This document shows, one piece after another, positions 30,640 to 39,284 of a stretch of DNA of 64,000 bases. The DNA is from CAVROP01 sp050012175 (GTDB lineage Bacteria > Acidobacteriota > Terriglobia > UBA7540). Made by a program: the position numbers and the translations under genes. Location of the stretch: positions 1 to 64,000 of the forward strand of contig JBEKHR010000021.1 of assembly GCA_050012175.1 (NCBI GenBank), in the 5' to 3' direction. The number at the start of each line of letters is the position of its first letter. Within the stretch, counting starts at the first letter, position 1. Under the pieces are notes generated by a model. That model searched no databases, was not told where the DNA came from, and saw only the letters and a program-made list of their open reading frames with translations.

Positions 30640-30990
30640 ATTATCCGTGGTCTGTGATTCGTTGTGTGACCCACCGGCTTCGGGTCCTTTCAACAAAACG
30701 GTTGCCAAGTAATAACTATTCCATGTTCGATCGGAACCCCCTCCCCCGGCCCCTCTCCCCCAAGGGGGAGAGGGGAGGAGCAAATAAAGAATCCGCACCC
30801 ACGGCAGACAGGTAAAATGGCTAAACTCCAGAGTCCCCCTCCGCGGGACCGAGGGGAAAGTTGATTTGTGCTTAGCCCTCTCCCCCTTGGGGGAGAGGGT
30901 GGGATGAGGGGGTTGCTTGACGGACGACGGAACGGTTACTTCATGACAAACCCTGACAACTGGCCACGGACAACGGACCTCTCTCACTGA
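30640..30990. repeat. Repeat-rich spacer between rlmI and queA
   Basis: The 390-bp spacer contains two CCCTCTCCCCC...GGGGGAGAGGG hairpins (30750-30775 and 30876-30899). Outside them are ACGGACC-type tracts: left about 30640-30670 (TCCGTGG, GTTGTG) and right 30954-30979 (CACGGACAACGGACC), imperfectly complementary. No gene is seen. The queA promoter must lie to the right of the repeat. Confidence 0.5.
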
Positions 30991-31005
30991 TACAATTCCT
31001 GATCG

Positions 31006-32091
31006 ATGCTTCTCGAGGAATTTGATTATCAGCTTCCGCCGGAGTTAATCGCCCAACGGCCTCTGGCCTCCCGTGACGCCTCGCGCATGATGGTGCTCGA
31101 CCGCGAAGCGGGGACCTTCAGGGACCAGGTGTTTCAAGATCTCCCTCAAGTCCTCGAGCCCGCCGATCTTTTGGTTTTTAACAACACTAAAGTCTTTCCA
31201 GCCCGCTTGCTCGGCCGGCGGCGGGGCCTCCACTCCCATGCTATCGGAAAGCGCAATCCCGCGGCGCGGGAGTTTCTGAAGGGGGAAGTCGAGTTGTTGC
31301 TGACTCGGCAGGAGAGCGGGGATGTGTGGGAGGGGCTTGTCCACCCGGGCCGAAAGGTGAGAACGGGCGAGGTACTTCTCTTCGGCGAGGGAGAATTGCA
31401 GGCAGAAGTTATCGGCCGAGGCGATTACGGAGTGCGCCGCGTGCGTTTGAGGGCGCACGAAGGTACGATCGAAGACGCGATCGACCGCCTGGGCCATGTT
31501 CCCTTGCCACCCTACATCCGGCGCGCCGACGAAGCGCAGGATCGCGAGACCTACCAGACGATCTACGCCAAAGTCCGTGGCGCAGTAGCTGCCCCCACGG
31601 CAGGCTTTCACTTCACGGAAAGAGTTCTCGAGGCGCTGCGTCAGCGCAGGATTGAAACTTGCGAGATCACACTCCACGTGGGCCTGGGGACGTTTCAGCC
31701 GGTGCGGGTGGACCGAGTGGAAGAACATAAGATGGAAGCCGAACGGTATGAGATTTCCCAGGCCGCCGCAGTCGCTTTGAATGGGGCGCTCGAGCAAGGC
31801 CGGCGCATCATTGGCGTAGGCACCACCAGCGTCCGCACCCTCGAACATGTGGGGCACGAGCGCGGCGGAAGAATCGAGCCGGGGCGAGGAGAAACGAGCT
31901 TGTTTATATATCCCGGATTCAAATTTCGCGTGATTCGGGGGCTGCTCACCAACTTTCACCTTCCTAAGTCCACACTGCTCATGCTGGTGTGCGCCTTGGC
32001 AGGCCGCGACCTCACACTCCGCGCCTACACGCACGCAGTTCGAGAGCGCTACCGCTTTTACAGCTACGGTGACTGCATGCTTGTGATCTAA
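31006..32091 (+). CDS. queA: S-adenosylmethionine:tRNA ribosyltransferase-isomerase
   Basis: This 361-residue protein makes epoxyqueuosine from preQ1-modified tRNA. It starts at MLLEEFDYQLPPELIAQRP and has the family motifs LLVFNNTKVFPARLLG, LPPYIRR, AAPTAGFHFTERVL, HVGLGTFQPVR and FIYPGFKFRVIRGLLTNFHLPKSTLLMLV. The insertion at about 70-90 (RRGLHSHAIGKRNPAAREF) is longer than in E. coli. No other queuosine genes are nearby, and no preQ1 riboswitch is evident upstream. Confidence 0.96.
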   Translation: MLLEEFDYQLPPELIAQRPLASRDASRMMVLDREAGTFRDQVFQDLPQVLEPADLLVFNNTKVFPARLLGRRRGLHSHAIGKRNPAAREFLKGEVELLLTRQESGDVWEGLVHPGRKVRTGEVLLFGEGELQAEVIGRGDYGVRRVRLRAHEGTIEDAIDRLGHVPLPPYIRRADEAQDRETYQTIYAKVRGAVAAPTAGFHFTERVLEALRQRRIETCEITLHVGLGTFQPVRVDRVEEHKMEAERYEISQAAAVALNGALEQGRRIIGVGTTSVRTLEHVGHERGGRIEPGRGETSLFIYPGFKFRVIRGLLTNFHLPKSTLLMLVCALAGRDLTLRAYTHAVRERYRFYSYGDCMLVI

Positions 32092-32320
32092 CAGATTCCT
32101 GAAGAAAGCCATTTTACGGTCATCCCGAGGAGTCAGCCATTCCTATTGGCGGACGACGAACCCGCCGCGGCGGGTCGGCAGTCGCCGGTTCCAGATATGC
32201 CGGGATTCTTTGCTGTGCCCAGCGCCGGTCGGCGCGGGGCTTGGCGTGGAATGACCGAGTGCGCATTGGCTCTCGTTTCCGGGGTGAACCTCTGCTGCTC
32301 CGCTGCCACGATTTTTTCTC

Positions 32321-32356
32321 TTGACAAGCTCAAATTATTAGTACTAATTTACTAGT
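32321..32356 (+). promoter_or_regulatory. Promoter and BlaI-type operator
   Basis: A consensus -35 (TTGACA, 32321-32326) is followed by a perfect 12-bp palindrome ATTAGTACTAAT (32337-32348), overlapping the probable -10, and by ACTAGT (32351-32356). BlaI/MecI repressors bind TACTA-type palindromes, so this is a likely autoregulatory operator. The -10/+1 geometry puts the transcript start at or next to the blaI ATG (32357). Confidence 0.6.
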
Positions 32357-32731
32357 ATGAGACCTCGGAGCCGAACACTCACCGGGCAGGAGCTCGAAAT
32401 CATGAAGATCGTGTGGCGCCTCCAGAGCGCCACGGTGCGCGACGTGTACGAGGCCCTACTCGAGCAGCGCAAGATCGCCTACACCACCGTCATGACCATG
32501 ATGAACATCCTGGAAGAAAAGAAATATCTGAAGAAGCAGGCGGAAGACCGTGCCTACGTCTACCAGGCCACGCGCCCGCGCAGCGATGTGATCAAAGCCA
32601 TGGTGCGCGAGTTTGTGGACCGGGTGTTCAACGGCTCCGCCGAGCCGCTGCTGGTCCACCTCCTCAAGGATCGACGATTGTCTCAAAAGGACCTCGAGAA
32701 GATCGCGCGGGCGATTCGGGAGGGCGAATGA
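32357..32731 (+). CDS. blaI: BlaI/MecI/CopY family transcriptional repressor
   Basis: This 124-residue winged-helix repressor has LTGQELEIMKIVWRLQSATV and AYTTVMTMMNILEEKKYLKK (recognition helix and wing), then YVYQATRPRSDVIKAMVREF for dimerisation. No Shine-Dalgarno sequence precedes the ATG and the likely promoter abuts it, so translation may be leaderless. Its stop overlaps the start of the M56 gene (ATGA), so the pair is coupled. BlaI is usually inactivated by proteolysis triggered by its M56 partner. Confidence 0.93.
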   Translation: MRPRSRTLTGQELEIMKIVWRLQSATVRDVYEALLEQRKIAYTTVMTMMNILEEKKYLKKQAEDRAYVYQATRPRSDVIKAMVREFVDRVFNGSAEPLLVHLLKDRRLSQKDLEKIARAIREGE

Positions 32732-34056
32732 TGCACCCGCTCTGGCTGGCAAATTTCGCGTCGTATTGCGTCCAGGTGGCGGCCCTGGTCGCGGCCGGAG
32801 GCCTCGCGGCCGTTCTGCTGCGCCTCCGGCAGCCGCGCGTGATGCTCGTTTACTGGCAGGCGCTGCTCGCAGCCTGCCTGCTGCTGCCCCTCATTCAACC
32901 CTGGCATCGGATGGCCTTCGCCCCGGCGGGCGGCGCCGCGACGGCCACCGTCCGCACCGACCCCGAAGTTTTGGGATCGGCGGCGTTCCTATTTCCGCTT
33001 CAAACCTGGATCCTGCTGGTGCTGGTGGCAGGCGGAGTTCTGGGGCTGCTGCGCCTGGCGCTCGGGCTTTTCCGGCTCAGCCACTATCGGCGCACGGCGC
33101 TCCGCATCGCTCCCTTGCCGGGCGCGCTCCGAGAGGCGCAGGCGCTGGTCGGCGTCGAGCCGACGTTCTATTTCTCCGAGCGCGTGAGTGTGCCGGTGAC
33201 TTTCGGGTGGCTCGATCCTGCGGTCGTCCTTCCGGCACCGTTCGAGCAGATGGACGAGAGTTACCAGCGCGCCATTGCCTGCCACGAGCTGGTGCACGTG
33301 GCGCGCCGCGACTGGCTGCTGAATCTTCTGGAGGAACTCGTCCTGACGCTGTTCTGGTTTCATCCCGCCATCTGGTGGACGATTCGAAACATCCGGCTCG
33401 GCCGCGAGCAGGTGGTGGACCGTGACGTCGTGGAACTGACCGGGGCGCGCAGGCCCTACCTGCATGCCCTGCTTGAAATCGCGGGCGCGGCCCGCGCGGT
33501 GCCCCTGCCGGCTCCGCTCTTTCTGGGTGAGACCCAGTTGGTGCAGCGCGTCGCGCTGCTGGTGAAGGAGGTTCGTATGTCAAAGGTGAGACTCATTGCC
33601 TCGTTGCTGACCGCGCTGGCCATCCTGCTGGTGGCGGGGGGACTGGTGGTCCGGGCTTTCCCACTCACGGCTCCGGCGGGGACTCCGCCCGCCGTGAACT
33701 CCGCAGCCCCAGGTCCCGCGGAGCCGGCGGCTACGCCACATCCCACCACGAAAAACGACACCGCACAGGTTTATAAGGTGGGCGGCGACGTTACCGAGCC
33801 GGTCCCCATCTACAAGCCCGAGCCGGCTTATACGAAAGAAGCGAAGGCCGCCAAGCTTCAGGGCGACGTCCTCCTCTGGATCGTGGTGGATGCCAGCGGG
33901 AGTGTCACCGACGTCAAGCTGCGGAAAGGTGTGGACAAGGGATTGGATGAGAGCGCCATGCAGACCGTGCGCACCTGGAAATTCAAGCCCGCCATGAAAA
34001 GAGGCAAAGCCGTGCCCGTGAAGGTCGTGGTGGCAGTATCCTTCAAGCTGTTTTAG
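32728..34056 (+). CDS. M56 (BlaR1-type) membrane peptidase fused to a TonB C-terminal domain
   Basis: This 442-residue protein has four or so membrane helices in its first 120 residues, a zinc-peptidase motif HELVH at 186-190 followed by a further helix and FWFHPAIWW, and another helix near residues 290-310. In place of a penicillin-binding sensor it ends in a TonB/energy-transducing domain (about 355-442; YKPEPAYTKEAKAAKLQGDV ... MQTVRTWKFKPA). This M56-TonB fusion is frequent in Acidobacteriota-like genomes. It would sense an unknown signal and cleave BlaI. Start at the ATGA overlap with blaI. Confidence 0.9.
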   Translation: MMHPLWLANFASYCVQVAALVAAGGLAAVLLRLRQPRVMLVYWQALLAACLLLPLIQPWHRMAFAPAGGAATATVRTDPEVLGSAAFLFPLQTWILLVLVAGGVLGLLRLALGLFRLSHYRRTALRIAPLPGALREAQALVGVEPTFYFSERVSVPVTFGWLDPAVVLPAPFEQMDESYQRAIACHELVHVARRDWLLNLLEELVLTLFWFHPAIWWTIRNIRLGREQVVDRDVVELTGARRPYLHALLEIAGAARAVPLPAPLFLGETQLVQRVALLVKEVRMSKVRLIASLLTALAILLVAGGLVVRAFPLTAPAGTPPAVNSAAPGPAEPAATPHPTTKNDTAQVYKVGGDVTEPVPIYKPEPAYTKEAKAAKLQGDVLLWIVVDASGSVTDVKLRKGVDKGLDESAMQTVRTWKFKPAMKRGKAVPVKVVVAVSFKLF

Positions 34057-34538
34057 CAACCGGCCTTCGAACCAGCGTCCCACCCGCGCGGCACACGCTC
34101 AAATGCTCGGGATTCCCGTACAATGGTGCACGCTGGGCCGGGGCAAGTGTAGCGTACGGCCCGTCCCGCCCTGGCGGGAGCCCTGCGGCTTTTGGAGGTT
34201 TGTCGCTAACCGCGGGCTGCTGCGACGAAGCAAAGCAGGGATCTCGAAGAACCGCAGGGCTTGAACCGCGAGGCCTGCGCTACGCTTGCACCGACAGATT
34301 GCGGAAGAAAGGCATTTTCCACGGCAATTCATTTGTTCAGCATCCTGCCAAAAGCGGATTCACTCATGCCTTCCGCGCAACCCGCCTAGTAGGCCGAACA
34401 TCTAATTAATTTCAGGCACTCGGGGCTTTCCAGTATTGGTGACTAAAACTTGCGTGAAGCGTCTAAATCCTTAACCACTGGATTTGGGAGTGAGCTATTC
34501 AGAAGGGAAAAGTTGCCTTTGGAGGGAGGTATCGGTTT
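34057..34538. repeat. Intergenic stretch with paired hairpin arms
   Basis: This gap of about 480 bp holds GTAGCGTACGG followed by CCCGCCCTGGCGGG (about 34148-34177) and, further on, an arm CCGCAGGGCTT ... CCTGCGCTAC (about 34250-34273) complementary to AGCCCTGCGG. They form a larger imperfect inverted repeat of the GTAGCGC...GCGCTAC type. No gene is recognised. Confidence 0.45.
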
Positions 34539-34985
34539 ATGAAGAAAGCCAAGCTGCCATTGCCGCTGTTGATCCTGATTTTCGCCACCTTCTTCTCGCT
34601 CGCCAGCACTTTGGGGGAGTGGATTGGCCGTCCCGCATCCGCCTCGCGCACCCATCCGAGCGATACAGTGGAGCAGCAACAAGCCGCCATCGTCTATGTC
34701 CGGGTCATGTCCTGGCTCTCGCGAGTGATAACTCATCCCGCCGCTCACGCAGAGGACAACGGTGAATCCGCGCGACCTGCGGAACCCAGCAAGGCGCCAA
34801 CTCATGGAGTGGCTGCTCACAGGCTCGAGTTTTGTGCCTTGAACAAGTCCTCCCGCCCCTCCACGAGCCTGTGCAAGTCTTCACGTGGTACTTTATCGCC
34901 CACCCGACGATCGGAAAGTTCAAGGGCAGTCCCGTCTGCTGCCGACGTGTTGCGGAATTCGAGCACAACAGCCAACGGTTCCTGA
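34539..34985 (+). CDS. Hypothetical protein with N-terminal membrane segment
   Basis: This 148-residue frame has a strong ribosome site (GGAGGGAGG at 34520-34528) before ATG 34539, and an N-terminal hydrophobic helix (LPLPLLILIFATFFSLAS). The C-terminal half is rich in Ser, Arg and Ala, low in complexity, and overlaps other open frames on the minus strand (34817-34999). The N-terminal part looks genuine; the tail may be out of frame or degenerate. No family is recognised. Confidence 0.4.
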   Translation: MKKAKLPLPLLILIFATFFSLASTLGEWIGRPASASRTHPSDTVEQQQAAIVYVRVMSWLSRVITHPAAHAEDNGESARPAEPSKAPTHGVAAHRLEFCALNKSSRPSTSLCKSSRGTLSPTRRSESSRAVPSAADVLRNSSTTANGS

Positions 34986-35022
34986 TGAGCAGGGCTCAAA
35001 AGTCAGGAGACGCAAGCAGAGA

Positions 35023-35096
35023 GTGGGCAGTAAGCAGAAAGCAGTAGGCGGCAAGGAAACGGACAACGGACGACTGACAACTGACGACTGACTGCC
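35023..35096. repeat. Tandem oligomer tract (GCAGTAA / ACGGACA / CTGACGA units)
   Basis: This short tract is made of degenerate 7-bp units: GGCAGTAAGCAGAAAGCAGTAGG, then ACGGACAACGGACGA, then CTGACAACTGACGACTGAC. They match in kind the arms of the inverted elements seen elsewhere, but no complementary partner was found close by. It lies just downstream of the DUF4139 gene. Confidence 0.5.
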
Positions 35097-35109
35097 TTCC
35101 GTCGCGGAG

Positions 35110-36558
35110 TTACCACTGCACCCGCACGCGATACTTCAGCACGGATTCCGTGTTGGCCGCCACCGGCACAGTGAATTGCGCGGCGAAAGCAGCCGTCTTT
35201 TCGTACTTGTAGTTTGAGTCCAGCATCGTCCAATCGCCGCCAATGGGTTCATTCACAACCACGGTAATGGGCTCCGGCTTGTGATTGCGAAGTGAAATCT
35301 CAAAGGCGAACTCGAAAGCTCGGCCATAAGCTTTAAAATCCGTCTGCTTTCTTTCCGCGACTACATCGAACGCGTTGCCGATGTGTAGATCGAGTGTTTC
35401 ATCCTTGGGAGTATGGCCGATGCGGTCTTCGCCGATGAACTGCACCCGCCCCTTCGAGTCGCCTTGATACACGCGCACCGTTCCGGCCGGCAGCGGGATG
35501 CCGAGAGAGTTTTCCTGTGAGTTTTTGAACTTAATATGGACTTGGACCGGTTCCTTAATGGGCTCCCCGGGGCGCTGGGCGTTGTGGTAGTAGTATTGCT
35601 GCCCGTCCACCTCGAAAATCTTATTGAAGCTGACCCCCGTGGCGTCAAGCAAGCTGATCTGCTTGGTTTCATTGTCCTGGATGTTGGTACGACGCTCGAG
35701 CGTATAGAGGTGATACTCGGAGATCGGTTCCTGGACAAATTGAGGCGCCGGCGCTGCCATTGCCTTCATAAGCCTGTTTCCGCCAACGCCACCGCCCTCT
35801 CCTGCTCCTGCCACGCGGTGTACCTCTCCCGCCACAAGCTGGAGCTGCGCATTCCGAAATGCCGTTCCGCTATTGTTGATAACCGTCACCCAACCGTTCA
35901 AATCCGCCGCCTTCTGATCCGAACGAATCGTGAGAACGTAGTCGGCGTTCCAATTGACCTGGTTGGTCAGGTAGGATGCTTCCACCGTCTGCTCGCCAGC
36001 CCTGTTGTTATCCAGCAGCCACACCAGCGTCGGCTTGCTATAAAGGTTGTCCGGCAGGTCCGGGAATACATACCGGTCAGCGCCCATGCCGGTGATGATT
36101 TCGTTTCCGACTTTCCACACCGGCCCTTCGTTAAGGGCAAGCAGGGTGGCTTTAACGGAAACTTCCTTGGTGGAATTGTTCTCGGTGACCAACCGCACGA
36201 GGGTCAGTTCTTTGCCCACGTATTTTTGGAGAAGCTTCTGCGGGCTCAGCAGGTCGTACTCGTAGTTCTGCTCCAGGACGCTCAGCTCCTTGGGCGTAGT
36301 GAGCGAGACGATGTGGACCGTGGCGGGATTCACCTGAGCCGCAATATCCATATAGCGCAAGTCCAGGCTCCCCGCGGGAAGCCGCAGCCTGCGCACGTCA
36401 CGCACCAGCGCGACATTGGAGTTGTAGACGGTCACCGCCAAGTCTTTCTGGTCCTGCTGCGTGGAAGTCACGGTGGTTTGGGGGAAAGATTGCGCGCCCA
36501 TCAGGAGCGTGATTGCTGCGGCGCAGACGAGCTGGCGCGGCGTGCGTTGCTTCAGCAT
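35110..36558 (-). CDS. DUF4139 domain protein, exported
   Basis: This 482-residue protein has a signal peptide (VCAAAITLLMGAQSFPQ). The body is the DUF4139 type, with LAVTVYNSNVALVRDVRRLRLPAGSLDLRYMDIAAQVNPATV at its start and KAYGRAFEFAFEISLRNHK and VVNEPIGGDWTMLDSNYKYEKT near its end. The fold is a beta-rich one of unknown function, found as a single exported protein in many Acidobacteriota and Bacteroidota. It stands alone here. Confidence 0.88.
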   Translation of the reverse strand: MLKQRTPRQLVCAAAITLLMGAQSFPQTTVTSTQQDQKDLAVTVYNSNVALVRDVRRLRLPAGSLDLRYMDIAAQVNPATVHIVSLTTPKELSVLEQNYEYDLLSPQKLLQKYVGKELTLVRLVTENNSTKEVSVKATLLALNEGPVWKVGNEIITGMGADRYVFPDLPDNLYSKPTLVWLLDNNRAGEQTVEASYLTNQVNWNADYVLTIRSDQKAADLNGWVTVINNSGTAFRNAQLQLVAGEVHRVAGAGEGGGVGGNRLMKAMAAPAPQFVQEPISEYHLYTLERRTNIQDNETKQISLLDATGVSFNKIFEVDGQQYYYHNAQRPGEPIKEPVQVHIKFKNSQENSLGIPLPAGTVRVYQGDSKGRVQFIGEDRIGHTPKDETLDLHIGNAFDVVAERKQTDFKAYGRAFEFAFEISLRNHKPEPITVVVNEPIGGDWTMLDSNYKYEKTAAFAAQFTVPVAANTESVLKYRVRVQW

Positions 36559-36773
36559 AAGTCACCTTCCGGTTCGTGGGATGTCATTCCATGCTTTTGG
36601 AAGCATCCAGCCTACCGCGTGTTGCCCCAAAATAAAAGGCAAAATCCCCGCCGCAACAACCGAAACTGGGGCACGGCATCTTGCCCGCTGCATACAGCTT
36701 TTCCGTCCGTGGCCCTTTTTTGCCGCGCTTTGTGCTTTCTGCCTTCCCACGCGGGGAGAATCTCCCGTCTACC

Positions 36774-37109
36774 TCAGGCGAGTTCCTTCAGGATTGAAGC
36801 GACCTGTTTCTTGAATCCAGGCAGGCTGGTTTGGGTGAGATCCCAGAGCGCCACGAGGTCAACGTCAAAGTACTCGTGAATGAGGAAGTCACGCAGTCCA
36901 GCGATTCGCTGCCGAGGGACCTCAGCGTGCCTGGAACGGAGGTTTCTTGAAAGACCCTTTGTAGCTTCTCCTATGATCTCGAACTGCCGAATCACCGCAT
37001 CCTGCCAGTGAGACGTTGACATGAAAACATGCCGGCCCACCTTGACGTACGACTCGATTTTGTGAATGGCGTCCAGGATGTGCTGAAGATATATGGCATC
37101 GCTTTTCAT
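36774..37109 (-). CDS. hepT: HepT-like toxin (DUF86)
   Basis: This 111-residue HEPN protein has the catalytic RX4HXY motif as RDFLIHEYF, after IRQFEIIGEATKGLS. HepT is an RNase toxin that MntA silences by adding AMP groups to the Tyr of this motif. It overlaps the upstream MntA gene by 4 nt, so the two are coupled. Confidence 0.92.
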   Translation of the reverse strand: MKSDAIYLQHILDAIHKIESYVKVGRHVFMSTSHWQDAVIRQFEIIGEATKGLSRNLRSRHAEVPRQRIAGLRDFLIHEYFDVDLVALWDLTQTSLPGFKKQVASILKELA

Positions 37110-37378
37110 AGGGCGACCGCTTCACTCAGCACTTGCTCGCGGATATAACGGCTGATCGCGTTTTCCGTAACCACGTCGACCTTACAACCCAGTATGTCTT
37201 CGATGTCCTGCTTAATGGCCACCATATCAAGCAGGGTCCGCCCCGGTTCGAGTCTTATCAGAAGGTCCAGGTCGCTGCCGGGACGGGCCTCGCCGCGGGC
37301 ACGAGAGCCGAAGACGCGCACGTCTCGCGCTCCGTAGCGAGCGGCGATCTGAAGGATCTCCTCTCGTCTCTCCTGCAA
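37106..37378 (-). CDS. mntA: MntA-type nucleotidyltransferase antitoxin
   Basis: This 90-residue minimal nucleotidyltransferase has VRVFGSRARGEARPGSDLDLLI, the GSx10DxD catalytic motif. It would inactivate HepT by tri-AMPylation. The frame opens with TTG at 37378, as no upstream ATG or GTG is in frame before a stop. The partner hepT starts inside its stop codon. Confidence 0.9.
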   Translation of the reverse strand: MQERREEILQIAARYGARDVRVFGSRARGEARPGSDLDLLIRLEPGRTLLDMVAIKQDIEDILGCKVDVVTENAISRYIREQVLSEAVAL

Positions 37379-37809
37379 TTTCTTGTCGCTAGCCTTGCCG
37401 ACCTGCCCTTCTCTTCTCCAGTTCCCTGTATCTTATCATGGTTGCAGCGGGGCACCATGCCTCTCCGCGCTGGCCTCTCCGCGCTGGTAGAATGGCCGCA
37501 GGCTGAACACCAGAAACGCAGGCGCAAATGACATTTCTCTCTTCTTTCAATCGCCTCAGACTGCCTCAGACTGCTTGACTTTTCAGGTAGAGTGGCGGTT
37601 TAATAAATAGTTCAGGGTTGCGGGGCAGTCCGCGTAACATTTCGGAAGCAAATCGTCGAAGAGCACACAAGTCGCTGAATTCGAAGCGCGCCCGAGCTTG
37701 TGCGTCCAGGGCGGTTCGGTCTTTTGCCCACCGGGACGGGGTTTTATGCGGGTCAGCACATATCAAGAGTTAGCTAAACGAATCTAATCTCGATTGAAAG
37801 AGGTGACAC
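37379..37809. other. Intergenic region, no clear gene
   Basis: This 430-bp stretch holds a short direct repeat CTCCGCGCTGG (about 37466-37490) and repeated CTCAGACTGC units (about 37555-37576). A 66-codon minus-strand frame at 37566-37766 lacks a recognised family and is not called. Confidence 0.4.
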
Positions 37810-38115
37810 ATGCGAATGCTTCTCCATGTCAAGCTTCCGCCCGAGCCATTTAACGCTGCGGTGAAGGACGGCACGGCAGGAAAGAAGATACGGCGCATTC
37901 TCGACGAGCTGAAGCCAGAGGCGGTCTACTTCGGGGAGTTCCAAGGTCGCCGCGGGGGGATCATGATCATTAATTTGGATGATCCGTCAAAGGTTCCGAC
38001 GTTCGCGGAGCCATGGTTCCTCACGTTCAATGCGGATTGCGAGTTCCGTGTTGTGATGACCCCGGAAGACCTGGCAAAAGCCGGCCTGGACGAACTGGGC
38101 AAGAAGTGGTCATGA
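37810..38115 (+). CDS. Conserved small protein of unknown function
   Basis: This 101-residue protein starts MRMLLHVKLPPEPFNAAVKDG, after GAAAGAGGTGACAC, a good ribosome site. It has a compact alpha/beta pattern that ends FNADCEFRVVMTPEDLAKAGLDELGKKW, resembling the small dimeric alpha/beta-barrel proteins. No catalytic residue is apparent. It is followed after 144 nt by an NmrA-type reductase and may share its transcript. Confidence 0.65.
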   Translation: MRMLLHVKLPPEPFNAAVKDGTAGKKIRRILDELKPEAVYFGEFQGRRGGIMIINLDDPSKVPTFAEPWFLTFNADCEFRVVMTPEDLAKAGLDELGKKWS

Positions 38116-38259
38116 CGCCCAGGGCTGGCTGAGCACCCGCTGCACCGGAGCCGTGGTGGCGCGACATCTTCGAGCCTTAATTGAGGGGCGCCGCCAAGGG
38201 GTATGTGTGTGCCCGTTAGCTGTTGAACATTCCCTTTCCAATCTAGCAGGGAGGATCGT

Positions 38260-39210
38260 ATGGCTGAAAAGAGGATCATTGCAGTGGTAGGTGCAACCGG
38301 TGCGCAGGGTGGCGGCTTGGTCCGCGCCATCTTGAGCGACCAGAGGGGTGGTTTCAGCGCACGCGCCCTCACGCGAGACGTCAACTCTGACAAGGCAAAA
38401 GCACTGGCAAAGCTGGGCGCCGAGGTGGTCGCCGCCGACGTCGACGACGTGGAAAGCCTGAAGAGGGCGTTTGAAGGCGCCTACGGGGCGTACTGCGTCA
38501 CGTTTTTCTGGGCGCACTTCTCGCCTGAGAAGGAGTTAGCCGAGGCCACCAACATGGCCCAGGCGGCGAAGCAGGCCGGGATCGAACACGTGATCTGGTC
38601 GACCCTCGAGGACACGCGCAAGTGGGTGCCCCTCAGCGACAGCCGCATGCCCACCCTTATGGGCAAATACAAAGTGCCGCACCTGGACGCCAAGGGCGAG
38701 GCCAACCAGGTGTTCACCGACCTCGGCCTGCCGGTGACGTTCCTTCAGACGTCGTTCTACTGGGACAACTTCATCTACTTCGGCATGGGCCCCAAGAAGG
38801 GCCCGGACGGCAAGCTGGCTCTCACAATGCCCATGGGCGACAAGAAGCTCCCGGGCATCGCCGCCGAGGACATCGGCCGCTGCGCTTACGGCATCTTCAA
38901 GAGGGGCCGTGAGTTCATCGGCAAGACGGTCGGCATTGCCGGCGAGCATTTGACCGGCGCACAGATGGCCGCCGCGCTCACCAAGGCGCTGGGTGAAGAG
39001 GTGCGCTACAACGACGTGCCACCCGAGGTGTACCGCAGCTTCGGTTTCCCGGGCGCCGAGGACCTCGGCAACATGTTCCAGTTCAAGCGCGACTTCAACG
39101 AGTACTTCTGCGGTGCGCGCAACCTTGAGGTCGCCCGAGCCCTCAACCCCGCGCTGCAAAGCTTCGACGCGTGGCTCGCCCAAAACAAGGCCCGTATCCC
39201 GCTTGGGTAA
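38260..39210 (+). CDS. NmrA-like NAD(P)-binding protein
   Basis: This 316-residue protein is an atypical short-chain dehydrogenase of the NmrA/HSCARG group. The N-terminal NAD(P) motif is VVGATGAQGGGLVRAIL (GxxGxxGG). It has EHVIWSTLEDTRKW and AAEDIGRCAYGIFKRG, family hallmarks; a catalytic YxxxK is not clear. Members act as redox sensors or as reductases. The ATG at 38260 follows GGGAGG. Its codon use is strongly GC3-rich relative to neighbours. Confidence 0.88.
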   Translation: MAEKRIIAVVGATGAQGGGLVRAILSDQRGGFSARALTRDVNSDKAKALAKLGAEVVAADVDDVESLKRAFEGAYGAYCVTFFWAHFSPEKELAEATNMAQAAKQAGIEHVIWSTLEDTRKWVPLSDSRMPTLMGKYKVPHLDAKGEANQVFTDLGLPVTFLQTSFYWDNFIYFGMGPKKGPDGKLALTMPMGDKKLPGIAAEDIGRCAYGIFKRGREFIGKTVGIAGEHLTGAQMAAALTKALGEEVRYNDVPPEVYRSFGFPGAEDLGNMFQFKRDFNEYFCGARNLEVARALNPALQSFDAWLAQNKARIPLG

Positions 39211-39284
39211 CCCGAAGCCAGCGCCTATTCGCGCGCCAACCGCACCGCCCGCAAGCGCGCGGTCCCGCCTTGATGCGCGGCGAC

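Noticed and set aside
30750..30775. The CCCTCTCCCCC hairpins were considered as intrinsic terminators.
   Set aside because: They lack U-tracts and recur in unrelated positions, including upstream of genes, so they are listed as repeats.
34817..34999. A minus-strand frame of 60 codons ending PREDLHRLVEGREDLFKAQ that looks protein-like.
   Set aside because: It starts with TTG, overlaps the plus-strand hypothetical gene, and no family could be named; it may be a relic, but support is too weak.
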